Assembly: GCA_013390605.1 (NCBI GenBank)
Contig: JACAUB010000001.1
Location: 815,683 to 879,682, forward strand
Direction: 5' to 3'
Origin: Bacteroidota bacterium
GTDB lineage: Bacteria; Bacteroidota; Bacteroidia; Bacteroidales; Cfx3-03
Length of the DNA stretch: 64,000 bases
The notes below the pieces were generated by a model that worked only from the letters and a program-made list of their open reading frames with translations, was not told where the DNA came from and searched no databases. This document shows positions 37,749-47,700 of this stretch, piece after piece. How positions within the stretch are numbered: position 1 is the stretch's first letter; each line of letters starts with the position of its first letter. Made by a program: the position numbers and the translations under genes.

Positions 37749-37791
37749 ATTGTTTTTCCCAATTCAATTTAATATTTTTACAAGCAAATGG
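37749..37791 (+). repeat. Copy B of a duplicated upstream element
   Basis: This is the partner of 36500-36542. Here the conserved ATGG leads to an in-frame stop after ten codons, so the element is not coding in this copy. It lies about 60 bases before the Wzz-like gene. Confidence 0.55.
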
Positions 37792-37852
37792 TGAAATATA
37801 ATTTCTGCCATATAACCTGACCTTCTATTCATATAGAAAAAACAATGGTTCA

Positions 37853-38830
37853 ATGACGCGTTACTTCAATAATTTAAATCTGATCTCCATAGCCTATAAG
37901 TGGCGAAAGCATCTCGTTATCGCAACGCTCATTGCAGGTATTGCTGCAGCATTTTTTTCCTCTCCACTTTTTATACAGCCTCGGTTCTCTTCAATGGCTG
38001 TGGTCTACCCGTCAAATATTCAACCTTATTCTCAGGAAAGTAATAGTGAACAAATGCTCCAGTTATTCCAATCGCGTGATATTCAGGACAGCCTTATCAG
38101 AACATTTAATCTCTATCAGCATTATAAAATTAATCCCAAAAGTGCAAAAGCCTATTATGTTATTTCGCGTTATTATGATAGGTTTGTGTCGATTCGCAAA
38201 ACTGCTTACGAATCGGTGGAGGTAAAAGCGATGGACACAGATTCCACAATTGCTTGCAAGATGGTCAATGCCATACTCTCGTTTTACAATCGAAAAGTAT
38301 CTACACTACAGCGCGAGAAATATGGCGAGATCTACCGGTTACGTCATGAAACACTACTCAGAAAAGAGAGGGAGATTGATTCGCTCAGTACGCTACTCAA
38401 AGAGTTGAGTGCAAAGTATGAATTGGTTAATGTGGATCAGCAAACCGAACAGATGGTTAAAGGATATCTGCGTACTTTTGACGGTGCTAACCGTACAAGC
38501 GTAAATACCCCAGCGGTTTTAAACCTTAAAAAACAAATTGAGACCAAAGGTGCATTACATTACTTAATCAATGAGCAGTTTCGCAGAGCCGTTTCGACGT
38601 TAGGCGACCTGAAAGTCAAAGAAGACGATGCGTTGGCTGATTATAAACGCGATTATACCTTTTATAATGTCGTTACAGCTCCTTATCCATCACAGAAAAA
38701 GGCTTATCCCATAAGGTGGATCATTGTGTTAGCTGCAATGACCATCACCCTGATCACCTCAATAATGGTGCTGATTGTGATTGAAAACAAAGAAACCCTC
38801 TCTGCTGCTATTATCACAGATCGGAATTAA
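37853..38830 (+). CDS. Wzz-type chain-length/tyrosine-kinase-like membrane protein
   Basis: This 325-residue protein has the polysaccharide co-polymerase layout: an N-terminal membrane helix (about residues 22-44), a periplasmic helical part (about 45-285, with heptad-like charged segments near 160-200), and a C-terminal helix (about 288-312) preceded by the family's proline-rich APYPSQKKAYP. No cytosolic kinase domain follows. It probably sets chain length of the surface polymer. The stop overlaps the next start by one base. Confidence 0.85.
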   Translation: MTRYFNNLNLISIAYKWRKHLVIATLIAGIAAAFFSSPLFIQPRFSSMAVVYPSNIQPYSQESNSEQMLQLFQSRDIQDSLIRTFNLYQHYKINPKSAKAYYVISRYYDRFVSIRKTAYESVEVKAMDTDSTIACKMVNAILSFYNRKVSTLQREKYGEIYRLRHETLLRKEREIDSLSTLLKELSAKYELVNVDQQTEQMVKGYLRTFDGANRTSVNTPAVLNLKKQIETKGALHYLINEQFRRAVSTLGDLKVKEDDALADYKRDYTFYNVVTAPYPSQKKAYPIRWIIVLAAMTITLITSIMVLIVIENKETLSAAIITDRN

Positions 38831-40260
38831 TGAAGGCGCTCACTCATTATTTCAGGCAACCTATCCGGCTGTTTTATCTGATAGCACTGATCACGATCAC
38901 GCTAAATGTTGTATTATTACAGCTCGACTATCCAATGTTGGGATGGCTGTTGCCAATTGCAATTTTGCTGACTTTTTCTTTTCTTTATCAACTCGATTAT
39001 GTCTTCTTTTTTACCGTTTTTGCCACACCATTAGCGGTTAATATCGAAGATCTTTTTCCACAGCTAAGCCTTTCTATCCCCACCGAGCCATTACTTGCAG
39101 CATTATTACTCATTTTTGTACTGAAGCTGTTGATGCGGCAACTTCCTGATTCTCGAATCTTCAAGCATCCCATCGTTATTTTGGCGATCGTTAATCTTGT
39201 TTGGATGGTGACAACTTCTATTACAAGTGAACTTCCGTTGGTCTCTTTCAAACATTTGATTGCCCGGTTATGGTTTGTTGTTCCAATGCTCTTCATGGGT
39301 ACTGCACTTTTTTCAAAACTGAAAAATATTAAACTGTTTTACTGGCTCTATATCATCGCATTTATTATCGTGATTGTCAATACCTCAATCAACCACGCAG
39401 CTTATGGATTTTCCGAAAAAGGAGCCAATTGGTCGATGGCTCCTTTCTTTAACGATCATACGGCTTATGGTGTCATGTTGGCCTTTTTTATACCCATATT
39501 AGCTGGCTTCTCGCTTACCAATATCTATCGTGTTCCGGTTCGTTGGGTTTCATTCCTTCTATTGATTCTTTTTAGTATAGCCCTACTATTGTCGTATTGC
39601 CGTGCCGCCTGGTTTAGTGTTGCTGTTTCGGCTATGGTGTTTCTACTTATTGCTTTTCGTATCAGACTAAAGTGGATCGTATTGGCCGGGTTCATCGTTA
39701 TTGGTGGGTTTTATACCTATCAGCAAGAATTGATGGATCGGTTGGTGAAGAATAAGCAAGAGTCATCGGCCAATTATATCGAACACATTGAGTCGATCTC
39801 GAATGTGTCGTCAGATGCCTCTAATCTCGAACGAATCAATCGTTGGCACAGTGCGATACGACTTTTTTCGGAACGACCCAATCTGGGTTGGGGCCCCGGA
39901 ACCTATCAGTTTGTATACGGTCCCTACCAACAAGCTCGCGAAAAGACAATCATCAGTACTGATCTGGGTGAGCGAGGAAATGCCCATAGCGAGTACCTTG
40001 GTCCTTTGGCTGAAAGTGGCTGGCCGGGATTGTTGGGCGTTCTTGTTCTCTTCTCCACTATTGTGTTTTATGGAATTAAAGTTTATCAGAAGGCTGCACT
40101 GAAAGAAGTCAGACTATTGAGCCTGTTTACGATCCTCAGTCTCATCACCTACTTTGCACATGGTTTTATGAATAATTTTCTGGATACCGATAAATCGGCT
40201 ATTCCTTTCTGGGGTTTCACCGCCATTATCACAGCACTCGATCTTTATCATAAAGATTAA
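38830..40260 (+). CDS. O-antigen ligase / polymerase (Wzy/WaaL family)
   Basis: This 476-residue protein has about 12 hydrophobic segments and a large periplasmic loop late in the chain (about residues 300-400) with LGWGPGTYQFVYGPYQ and GNAHSEYLGPLAESGWPG, the pattern of the Wzy_C domain whose His-containing loop is catalytic. It either polymerises repeat units or joins them to lipid A core. It overlaps the Wzz-like gene by one base, supporting a shared pathway. Confidence 0.87.
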   Translation: MKALTHYFRQPIRLFYLIALITITLNVVLLQLDYPMLGWLLPIAILLTFSFLYQLDYVFFFTVFATPLAVNIEDLFPQLSLSIPTEPLLAALLLIFVLKLLMRQLPDSRIFKHPIVILAIVNLVWMVTTSITSELPLVSFKHLIARLWFVVPMLFMGTALFSKLKNIKLFYWLYIIAFIIVIVNTSINHAAYGFSEKGANWSMAPFFNDHTAYGVMLAFFIPILAGFSLTNIYRVPVRWVSFLLLILFSIALLLSYCRAAWFSVAVSAMVFLLIAFRIRLKWIVLAGFIVIGGFYTYQQELMDRLVKNKQESSANYIEHIESISNVSSDASNLERINRWHSAIRLFSERPNLGWGPGTYQFVYGPYQQAREKTIISTDLGERGNAHSEYLGPLAESGWPGLLGVLVLFSTIVFYGIKVYQKAALKEVRLLSLFTILSLITYFAHGFMNNFLDTDKSAIPFWGFTAIITALDLYHKD

Positions 40261-40280
40261 AAACTTGAGCAGGTTCTTAT

Positions 40281-40288
40281 TATCTTTG
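40281..40288 (+). promoter_or_regulatory. rlmN promoter, -7 element TATCTTTG abutting start
   Basis: An exact TAnnTTTG match ends 4 bases before the rlmN ATG. A transcript from here would be leaderless. Confidence 0.5.
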
Positions 40289-40292
40289 CAAA

Positions 40293-41327
40293 ATGAAAGA
40301 TAAGCTGTTTGGAATGACATTGCTGCAACTTAAAGAAGTTGTTAAGCAATTAGGGTTGCCTGGATTTGTAGCCACACAGATTGCCGATTGGTTGTACAAA
40401 AAACAGATCACCTCAATAGAGCAGATGTCGAATCTCTCGTTGAAAGCCAGGAATCTGCTCAGCGAAAATTATGATTTAGGACTTGAACCCCCCATCAAAG
40501 AGCAAGTATCCAAAGATGGCACCAAAAAATATCTTTATCCCGCCAAAGTAGGGAAGTTTATAGAAACCGCCTATATCCCAGATGAACACCGCGCCACCCT
40601 TTGTGTCTCTTCACAGGTCGGCTGTAAGATGGGATGCCTCTTTTGCATGACCGGTAAACAGGGATTTCAGGGCCATTTGTCAGTAGGTGAGATACTGAAT
40701 CAACTACATAGTCTGCCCGAACGCGAACAAATTACCAACATGGTCTACATGGGAATGGGTGAACCTTTCGATAACCTTGAAAACGTATTGACCAGTCTTG
40801 AAATACTGACCTCATCATGGGGTTATGCAATGAGCTCGAAGCGGATTACCGTTTCTTCAATTGGAATCATTCCGGGGATGAAAGAATTTTTACATCGTAG
40901 TGGTTGTCATCTGGCTATCAGTCTGCACACTCCCTTTGATGATGAGCGTAAACAGTTGATGCCGATACAGAATGTCTATCCTATTAAAGATGTACTCGCA
41001 GAGATTCGTACTTATCCGCTCGAACCGCAACGGAGGATTTCGTTCGAATACATTATGTTTAAAGGTGTCAACGACACGCCTCGGCATGTTCGAGAACTCA
41101 TTCGTATCCTTTCAGGAATAGAGTGTCGTATCAATCTGATTCGTTTTCATCCCATTCCCGGTACACCATTGGAGGGATCCGACGAGGCAACCATTGCTCA
41201 TTTTAATCAGGCATTGAATCAGAAAGGTATTATTACCACCACTCGTGCCTCCAGAGGACTGGATATCTATGCCGCATGTGGAATGCTCTCTACCAAAGCG
41301 TTGGTAAAGAAAGATGAGGTAGATTGA
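40293..41327 (+). CDS. rlmN: Dual-specificity RNA methyltransferase RlmN
   Basis: RlmN methylates A2503 of 23S rRNA and A37 of some tRNAs using radical SAM chemistry. The 344-residue protein has the radical SAM cluster motif CKMGCLFC with cysteines 111, 115 and 118, the GMGEPFDN segment, and the second catalytic cysteine in YAACGML near residue 329. The start MKDKLFGMTLLQL matches the family. Confidence 0.95.
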   Translation: MKDKLFGMTLLQLKEVVKQLGLPGFVATQIADWLYKKQITSIEQMSNLSLKARNLLSENYDLGLEPPIKEQVSKDGTKKYLYPAKVGKFIETAYIPDEHRATLCVSSQVGCKMGCLFCMTGKQGFQGHLSVGEILNQLHSLPEREQITNMVYMGMGEPFDNLENVLTSLEILTSSWGYAMSSKRITVSSIGIIPGMKEFLHRSGCHLAISLHTPFDDERKQLMPIQNVYPIKDVLAEIRTYPLEPQRRISFEYIMFKGVNDTPRHVRELIRILSGIECRINLIRFHPIPGTPLEGSDEATIAHFNQALNQKGIITTTRASRGLDIYAACGMLSTKALVKKDEVD

Positions 41328-41360
41328 TATTATAGAGCCACATGGCTGTAAGTATCTACA

Positions 41361-41407
41361 AAAAAGTCGACTAATGCAGATTACAAATCTACACTAGCCG
41401 ACTTTTT
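41361..41407. terminator. Bidirectional terminator between rlmN and the isomerase-like gene
   Basis: AAAAAGTCGACTA (41361-41373) pairs with TAGCCGACTTTTT (41395-41407) with one mismatch, and an inner AGATT-ACA-AATCT hairpin extends it. A and T runs flank the stem on both strands, suiting the convergent genes. Confidence 0.75.
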
Positions 41408-41425
41408 AAATTCAGCAATCGATTT

Positions 41426-42268
41426 TTATTCCGTACAGGCAATGATACCTTTTAAATAACCGATTGATTCAGCAACACCTGCTAGTGGGTCTTTACTGTC
41501 TTTCTCGAATTCCAGGCTACAAACACCACTGTATTTTATCTTTTTCAGTGTCTTCACAAACTTTGGGAGATCTATTACACCTCTTCCCATTTCGACCGTT
41601 TTTCCGGCTTTCGTTGCTTCAGAAACATCTTTGATGTGGATATCGAAGATACGACTCTTGTAACGTTCAATGTCAATACTTGGATCTTGTCCATCGCGTT
41701 GTGTATGGCCAATGTCGATACAGATTCCCATGCGGGCATCCATATTCTTGATATGATTCCATGTGTCAGTAGCATTAGGATAAAGTGGATTATCAGGGCC
41801 ATGATTATGAATAGCCGTTCTGATGTTCGTTTCTTTCACCTTTTGCTCAACATAACCTAATAACTCGTAGTTAGGGGCGCAAACAATCAGGCTTACACCT
41901 ACCTTTTTAGCATAGTCGAAAGCCACGTCGACCTGTTCTTTGGTTTTCATGTAGATTACACCAACCGTGTAGAGCGTAATTCCACCGGCAGCAAATTTAG
42001 CTTTCACAACATCGATTTCTTGTTGTGTACTTGTTTGTGGTAATTGAATATCTTTAATTGAAAGGTTTGTTACACCTACCTTCTTCATTAAATCAATCGA
42101 TTGCTCTACAGATAAATCTTTAAAAGTGTATCCTGCAATACCAATCTTAAAGAGCGGTTCGGCCTTTTTAGAGGACTGAGCATAGCTGCTAGAGGTTAAT
42201 AATGAGGTGAATAAGGCAAATAGAAAACATACTGTTAACGTCTTGAATGAGGTTCGTTTTGTGTTCAT
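41426..42268 (-). CDS. Exported sugar phosphate isomerase/epimerase-like protein
   Basis: The ATG at 42268 gives 280 residues with a signal peptide (TLTVCFLFALFTSLLTSSSYAQ). The rest is a xylose-isomerase-like TIM barrel (AP endonuclease 2 fold): IGIAGYTFKDLSVEQSIDLMKKVG, AIHNHGPDNPLYPN, GICIDIGHTQRDG, DIHIKDVSEATKAG and GVCSLEFEKD supply the usual metal-binding Glu, His and Asp positions. Its substrate is unknown. It is divergent from the ECF sigma gene and may belong to the same sugar-use system. Confidence 0.82.
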   Translation of the reverse strand: MNTKRTSFKTLTVCFLFALFTSLLTSSSYAQSSKKAEPLFKIGIAGYTFKDLSVEQSIDLMKKVGVTNLSIKDIQLPQTSTQQEIDVVKAKFAAGGITLYTVGVIYMKTKEQVDVAFDYAKKVGVSLIVCAPNYELLGYVEQKVKETNIRTAIHNHGPDNPLYPNATDTWNHIKNMDARMGICIDIGHTQRDGQDPSIDIERYKSRIFDIHIKDVSEATKAGKTVEMGRGVIDLPKFVKTLKKIKYSGVCSLEFEKDSKDPLAGVAESIGYLKGIIACTE

Positions 42269-42292
42269 TGGGTTTATTTGGTTAGGTTGACT

Positions 42293-42300
42293 CAAAAATA
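42293..42300 (-). promoter_or_regulatory. Promoter, -7 element TATTTTTG (minus strand)
   Basis: An exact TAnnTTTG match on the minus strand lies 24 bases upstream of the isomerase-like start at 42268. Confidence 0.45.
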
Positions 42301-42411
42301 GTAACTTTATTAATAGATCATACTGATTTAAGATTGAAATCTTAACGAATTAATATTCTACGAACATGATAAACGGATCATAAATAGAATTGATATTAAA
42401 AGGGAGTATCC

Positions 42412-42521
42412 GGTTTTCTTACGGTTTATTTAGGGTTTTCTTGGGGTTTTCTTGGGGTTTATCTGCGGTATTATACCCTAAACAAACCACAAGAAAACCA
42501 TAGATAAATTATATTAAAACC
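42412..42521. repeat. 11-bp phased repeat array with central palindrome
   Basis: Units starting at 42412, 42423, 42434, 42445 and 42456 all begin GGTTT and are exactly 11 bp apart; the third and fourth are identical (GGTTTTCTTGG). A palindromic unit, GGTATTATACC, follows at 42467. In the same register come CTAAACAAACC (42478) and ACAAGAAAACC (42489), reverse-oriented copies, a weak one at 42500, and ATATTAAAACC at 42511. The dyad centre is at 42472. One unit per helical turn suggests cooperative protein binding on one DNA face. It lies between the divergent isomerase-like and ECF sigma promoters. Confidence 0.75.
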
Positions 42522-42724
42522 GTTAGAACCCTTTGATCATAACATGAACTTACTGTCGGCGTATGATTTATTTTGGTAAAAAGGATCATAATGAATGCAA
42601 TAATTTGTAAGATGGGTATTTGATACTATTTGCAATCATAAAAAGATCTCTATAGGAGCATATTGTCAGTTTTGTGTAACTATTTGAAAATATTTTTAAG
42701 TGGACAGTTATGTTTGAACATTTG
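42522..42724. other. Rest of the divergent gap before the ECF sigma promoter
   Basis: No gene is seen. GATCATA occurs at 42535-42541 and 42584-42590, and twice more left of the array (42316-42322, 42376-42382). It may be a recurring binding motif of the divergent region. Confidence 0.35.
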
Positions 42725-42732
42725 TATATTTG
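42725..42732 (+). promoter_or_regulatory. ECF sigma gene promoter, -7 element TATATTTG
   Basis: An exact TAnnTTTG match lies 46 bases before the ATG at 42779. It falls inside a longer in-frame extension from 42710, which argues for the later start. Confidence 0.5.
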
Positions 42733-42778
42733 TGCAATTTTTTGCATCATTGCAAAAAAAAATCACTTCATATTATTT

Positions 42779-43372
42779 ATGCACAAAGATTCTTATATAG
42801 CAAGTGAAGACGCTGTCTTATGGGAAAAGCTTCGGAAAGGTGATGAAAATGCCTTTTCAACGTTATTTGTGCGTTTTTATCCTGAGTTATATGGCTATTC
42901 TTTAAAACTGACGAAAGATGAAGCGCTTTCGCACGATATTATCCAGGAACTCTTTGTTAATATCTGGCAGTCATATAGTCAGTTAAAACCTATTGAATCG
43001 TTGAAACCTTTTCTTTTAAGGTGTACAAAGAATTTGATCATTGATTACTGGCGAAAAATAAAAACAATAGAAAGAACACATCAAGGTATTGAAAAGGATG
43101 AAATAGTCTTTTCGCATGAGGATTTTCGAATTAGTAATGAAGAAACCGCTGCGCAAACGGCCAAAGTCCTGGCCTTGCTAAATACATTGCCCGATAGGGT
43201 TAAAGAAGCGATATACCTGCGTTTCTTTACCGGATTAAACTATACCGAAATAGCTCGTGTAATGGACGTTAATGTCCAATCGGCACGTAACTTTGTTCAT
43301 CGTGGTCTCCAGCAGATGAAAGATGTTTATCTGGTTTTTCTTGCAGCCGTTCCTTATGCATTACAAGGATAA
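42779..43372 (+). CDS. ECF-type RNA polymerase sigma factor
   Basis: The ATG at 42779 gives 197 residues. Sigma region 2 covers about residues 25-90 (AFSTLFVRFYPELYGYSLKLT, then DIIQELFVNIWQ), and region 4 about 135-190 (LPDRVKEAIYLRFFTGLNYTEIARVMDV, a helix-turn-helix). It is the Bacteroidota FecI-like form. It sits before a FecR gene and susC, so it should switch on the downstream susCD genes when FecR releases it. Confidence 0.93.
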   Translation: MHKDSYIASEDAVLWEKLRKGDENAFSTLFVRFYPELYGYSLKLTKDEALSHDIIQELFVNIWQSYSQLKPIESLKPFLLRCTKNLIIDYWRKIKTIERTHQGIEKDEIVFSHEDFRISNEETAAQTAKVLALLNTLPDRVKEAIYLRFFTGLNYTEIARVMDVNVQSARNFVHRGLQQMKDVYLVFLAAVPYALQG

Positions 43373-43491
43373 AAATTAGTTTCTGAAGAGAACATTGAAA
43401 TTTTTTTAAAAAAGTCACATTTTTTTGAGTATAAAATCTTTTAACGTACGTGTAGTATGAAAATGATTTTATAACACAACATTAATGTGCC

Positions 43492-44607
43492 ATGATAGAT
43501 TATACCCAATGGGATATCGAAGATTTTATTGATAATAAATCGTTCCTTCATTATGTATTGAAGGACAGCTCCCATGATGTTGAAACATGGGAATTTATCA
43601 TAGAAAGCCATCCTGAAATAAGATCCAAGGCAGAAAAGGCTGCCCAGATTTTAGAATTACTATCAAGGGCTCAACTGCCCGATCCCGGAGATCTTCAAAA
43701 AGAATTAAATCATTTTAAAAGCCGAATGATCTTAACAGGAAAAAAGAATTTGACATGGACTGATTTGGCTGTTCGGACTATAAAGAAAAGTTTACCCTAT
43801 GCTGCCTCCATTTTGCTTCTCGTCACAATAGGACTTGGAATACAGATGTTTTTTGGGAATTTGAATAATAATCAACTTTGTAAGACGATTGTAGGGAAAG
43901 GACAAAAATCGATTGTGATATTACCCGATAATACAAAAGTATGGTTGAATTCGGAAAGCGAACTTACTTATCCAGCAAACTTCGGAAAGAATAAAAGAGA
44001 AGTTTCGTTGATAGGTGAAGCTTATTTTAGCGTTACACACGATCATGAGCATCCTTTTTTAGTTAATACTGCCGAAATAAAAATAAAGGTTTACGGTACC
44101 GAATTTAATGTAAAATGCTATAAAGACGAACAAATTGTAGAAACCACACTGATAAAAGGGTCTTTAGGTATATCACGGAAGGAAAGGAGTGAAGAGAGTG
44201 AGATAATGCTTAAACCGAATGAACAGTTTGTATATTATAGAAAAAATAGTATAGTTTCTAAAGTTATTGCAAATAAGGAAGATGAAAAGACGGATCTCAA
44301 GCGGAAAGCCGATGAAAGTGTTCTTGTTAAAACTAAACCTCATTTAATACAGAATTTAAATCCTTATCCGATTACAGCATGGAAGGAACAACGTTTAGTA
44401 TTTACGAATGAGTCTTTTTCAGAACTGGCAACGAAACTTGAACGTTGGTATGATGTAAAAGTAATTATCGAATCTCAAAAAATCAGACAATACAGATATA
44501 AGGGTACGTTTGAAAATGAGACGATTGAGCAGGCTCTTAGTGCATTAAAGTTGGCTACACCATTTAATTTTATAATTGAAAAACGGACCGTTTATATTAC
44601 TGAATAA
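43492..44607 (+). CDS. FecR-type anti-sigma factor
   Basis: This 371-residue protein has a cytosolic N-terminal part (residues 1-100) that should bind the sigma factor, a membrane helix (about 102-121), a FecR periplasmic domain (about 132-230, with VWLNSESELTYPANF and REVSLIGEAYFSV) and a C-terminal DUF4974-like domain (about 300-370, with LVFTNESFSELATKLERWYDVKV). It relays substrate binding at SusC to the ECF sigma factor. It lies between the sigma gene and susC. Confidence 0.93.
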   Translation: MIDYTQWDIEDFIDNKSFLHYVLKDSSHDVETWEFIIESHPEIRSKAEKAAQILELLSRAQLPDPGDLQKELNHFKSRMILTGKKNLTWTDLAVRTIKKSLPYAASILLLVTIGLGIQMFFGNLNNNQLCKTIVGKGQKSIVILPDNTKVWLNSESELTYPANFGKNKREVSLIGEAYFSVTHDHEHPFLVNTAEIKIKVYGTEFNVKCYKDEQIVETTLIKGSLGISRKERSEESEIMLKPNEQFVYYRKNSIVSKVIANKEDEKTDLKRKADESVLVKTKPHLIQNLNPYPITAWKEQRLVFTNESFSELATKLERWYDVKVIIESQKIRQYRYKGTFENETIEQALSALKLATPFNFIIEKRTVYITE

Positions 44608-44673
44608 TAAAAAAACAGATTTTTAAAACTCAAATCATATATGCCTATGGAAGAGGAATAATAGCAAAAAAAA

Positions 44674-44699
44674 CCGGAAACTGTTGACGCAGTCTCCGG
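44674..44699 (+). promoter_or_regulatory. Leader hairpin upstream of susC
   Basis: CCGGAAACTG pairs with CAGTCTCCGG (one A-C mismatch) around a 6-base loop TTGACG. No T-run follows, so it is not a standard terminator. It lies about 90 bases before the susC start in the FecR-susC gap and may be an RNA control or stability element. Confidence 0.5.
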
Positions 44700-44785
44700 C
44701 TGTTAATCGATCAAACCTACTGCCTCGCAATTGGAAAGAAGGAAAGTAGTTATAAACTAATTGTTTGATAAATCATTACAAATTT

Positions 44786-47700
44786 ATGAAAAATTTAAAA
44801 CGATTTCTAAAAAAAAGTAGAAGCACAAACCAAATTCTATTGACTATGAAAATATTTACATTTTTTCTTTTGGTGTGCATAATTCCTGCTACAGCTGGTA
44901 AGGCTTACTCGCAGGATAAAAAAATCACGTTAAATGAAAGAAGTATTAGTCTGGATAAGCTGTTTCAAAAAATCGAAGAAGTGTCAGACTATCGCTTTCT
45001 ATATAGAACTACCGGATTTACAGATTTAACTCAAAAAGTAAACATAAATGCTCAGGACGAAAAATTAAGCAGTGTACTGAATACTGTATTAGCGAACGTT
45101 GGCATTAATTACACACTGGTAGGAACCAATCTAATTGTTATTTCTCCCGCACCCGAGCAAAAGCAACTGAAGGTTACTGGAAAGATTACAGACAAAAGTG
45201 GTCAACCGCTGACCGGGGTAACCGTTTCTGTTAAAGGTACAATAAAGGCTGTCGTCACTAATGAAAATGGTATTTACTCGATTAATCTTACTTCTAAAGA
45301 AAATGTTTTGGTATTCACTTTTATAGGGATGAAAAGACAAGAAATAAGAGTTGATGGTAAACCCATGATCAATGTTGTTCTTGAAGAAGAGAGTATTGGA
45401 TTGAATGAAGTTGTGGTTGTAGGTTATGGTACTGAATCGAAAGCTAAATTGATCAGTTCTGTTGCAACGCTGAAAACTAAAGAGATCATTAATACGCCCT
45501 ATACTGATATGGGTGCAGCTTTGGCAGGACGAATTGCCGGAGTTATTGTACAAAGTCAGGGTGGTGAGCCTGGAACGACTCCATCAATCTCTATTCGTGG
45601 TGGAGGTGATCCTTTATATGTTATTGACGGGATCGTAAAAAGTAATAGCGATTTTATTGCTTTATCAAAAGATGACATTGGTAGTATCAGTGTTCTGAAA
45701 GATGCTGCGGCAACTGCTGTTTATGGAGCAAGAGCTGCTAATGGTATTATTCTGGTTACTACAAAGCAAGGTGGTTATAAAGAGGCTTTTCATATAACTT
45801 ACAAAAACAGTTTTGCAGTCAATACACTGTCTCAACCAATCGACTATATTAATTCATACAATTATGCACGGACAGCAAATGATATAGCTCAGGCAAATGG
45901 AATGGGACCGTTCTATGCATATTCGCAAAAGGTCATGGATACTATTAAAAATAATCTAAACCCGAGCAGATATCCGAATACGAACTGGTTCAAAACATTG
46001 ATGAATAAATTTGCACCTCAACAGGATCAGTCATTATTGCTTTCAGGTGGAAGTGATAATACAAAATACTATGTAGGTGTTGGTTATCTAAATCAAGGAA
46101 CTGAGTATAAATTTGACGCATATAAATTTGCACGTTATACCTATCGTTCGAATGTTACTTCCAAATTTGATAATATCGGATTAGAGGTGTCTCTGAATTT
46201 GAATGGAAATATTTCTAATAAGAAGAGCCCAACAGAGATGCCACATAAAGAAGCCGTGCATCCATTGGATCAACCTTACAATAAAGATGGGACAATCTCT
46301 GATTTAACAGATCATCCTTTAGCTGATATTGGCCCAGGTTCTGGTTATCAAAAAGGCGACACTTATGTTAACGATGGAAGTCTGACCTTAAACTGGACTG
46401 TTCCAGGTATTAAAGGATTGAAATTGAAAGCGCTGGGAGATTATACTACGAACAATTATAGCTTTGATGCTTTCTATACATTGGCTCCACAGTATGATGA
46501 ATTAGGAATACAAAGAGTAAACTCTGCTCCTTCTAAATATCAACAATATTCAAGAACGCTATCTTATAATTTTGAAGGACAAGTTGACTATACCCACTCT
46601 TTTGGCAAGCATAATATGAACCTCACGCTGGTATCAACAACCAGTGCCGGAAGTAATAACTGGTTTGATGCAGGGAGAAAAGATTTTATGTCATCAGCTG
46701 TTGATCAGTTGTTTGCAGGATCAAGTGGTACAATGACAAATAATGGTAATGCCAGTAAATGGGGCAGACAAGGTTATGTTGGTCGTGCTAAATACGATTA
46801 TAACAATAAGTACATTGTTGAACTAAGTGGCAGATACGATGGCTCTGACAATTTTCCAGTTGGAAAACGATGGGGATTCTTTCCTTCTGTAGCATTAGGA
46901 TGGACTGTTTCTGACGAGAATTTTTTTGCAGTAGTAAAAGAAAATAAAATCTTTGACAACTTTAAAATTAGAGGATCATTTGGAACTGTAGGAAATGATA
47001 ACGTTTCCAGATATGCATATATACCTTCATATAACATGAATTCACAGGTATATGTTTCGGGTGGACAGCTTCTAAATGGATTTTCAGAGGGCGATCTTAC
47101 CAGCGATAATTTAAGCTGGTACACTACCAAATCATATGATTTGGGTTTTGATTTTGCTACACTAAATAGTCATCTAACAGGATCATTTGATTATTTTTAT
47201 AGTAGAACAACTGGATATTTAACCAGTCCTGCTTCCAGATATGTTGATCCATTAGGAAAAAGCCTTCCATTGATAAAATCAAGTGCGGCGTACAGAAAAG
47301 CAGGTTATGATGGAAATATCTCCTATAATGATAAAATAGGAAAGGTTTCTTATGGTGTAGGATTCAATATGACCTATTATAATTCTCTTTGGGAAAAATC
47401 AAATGAAGACAGTGTTTCTTTGCTAAACCCATATACGAGATCGCAAGGATCATTGGAAAACTATTATAGCAGTATGTATACCTCTTTAGGATTCTACCAA
47501 TCATATGATCAGGTGATGAATAATCCGCGAAGAATTGGTTCAACATCACTGGCTCCGGGAGATATAATGTATAAAGATGTTAACGGAGATGGGAAGATTG
47601 ACCAACAGGACTTTAGAAAACAAGGAAACAGCACTTCGCCTCATTTTGTTTTTGGAGTTACTTTAAATGCTGAATATAAAGGATTCAAATTCAATGCGCT

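Noticed and set aside
30206..40260. Horizontal transfer island for surface polysaccharide
   Set aside because: No integrase, transposase, tRNA or flanking repeats were seen, and base composition looks like the neighbours by eye.
42710..42778. A 23-residue extension of the ECF sigma factor
   Set aside because: The extension contains the exact -7 promoter element and does not resemble sigma N-termini.
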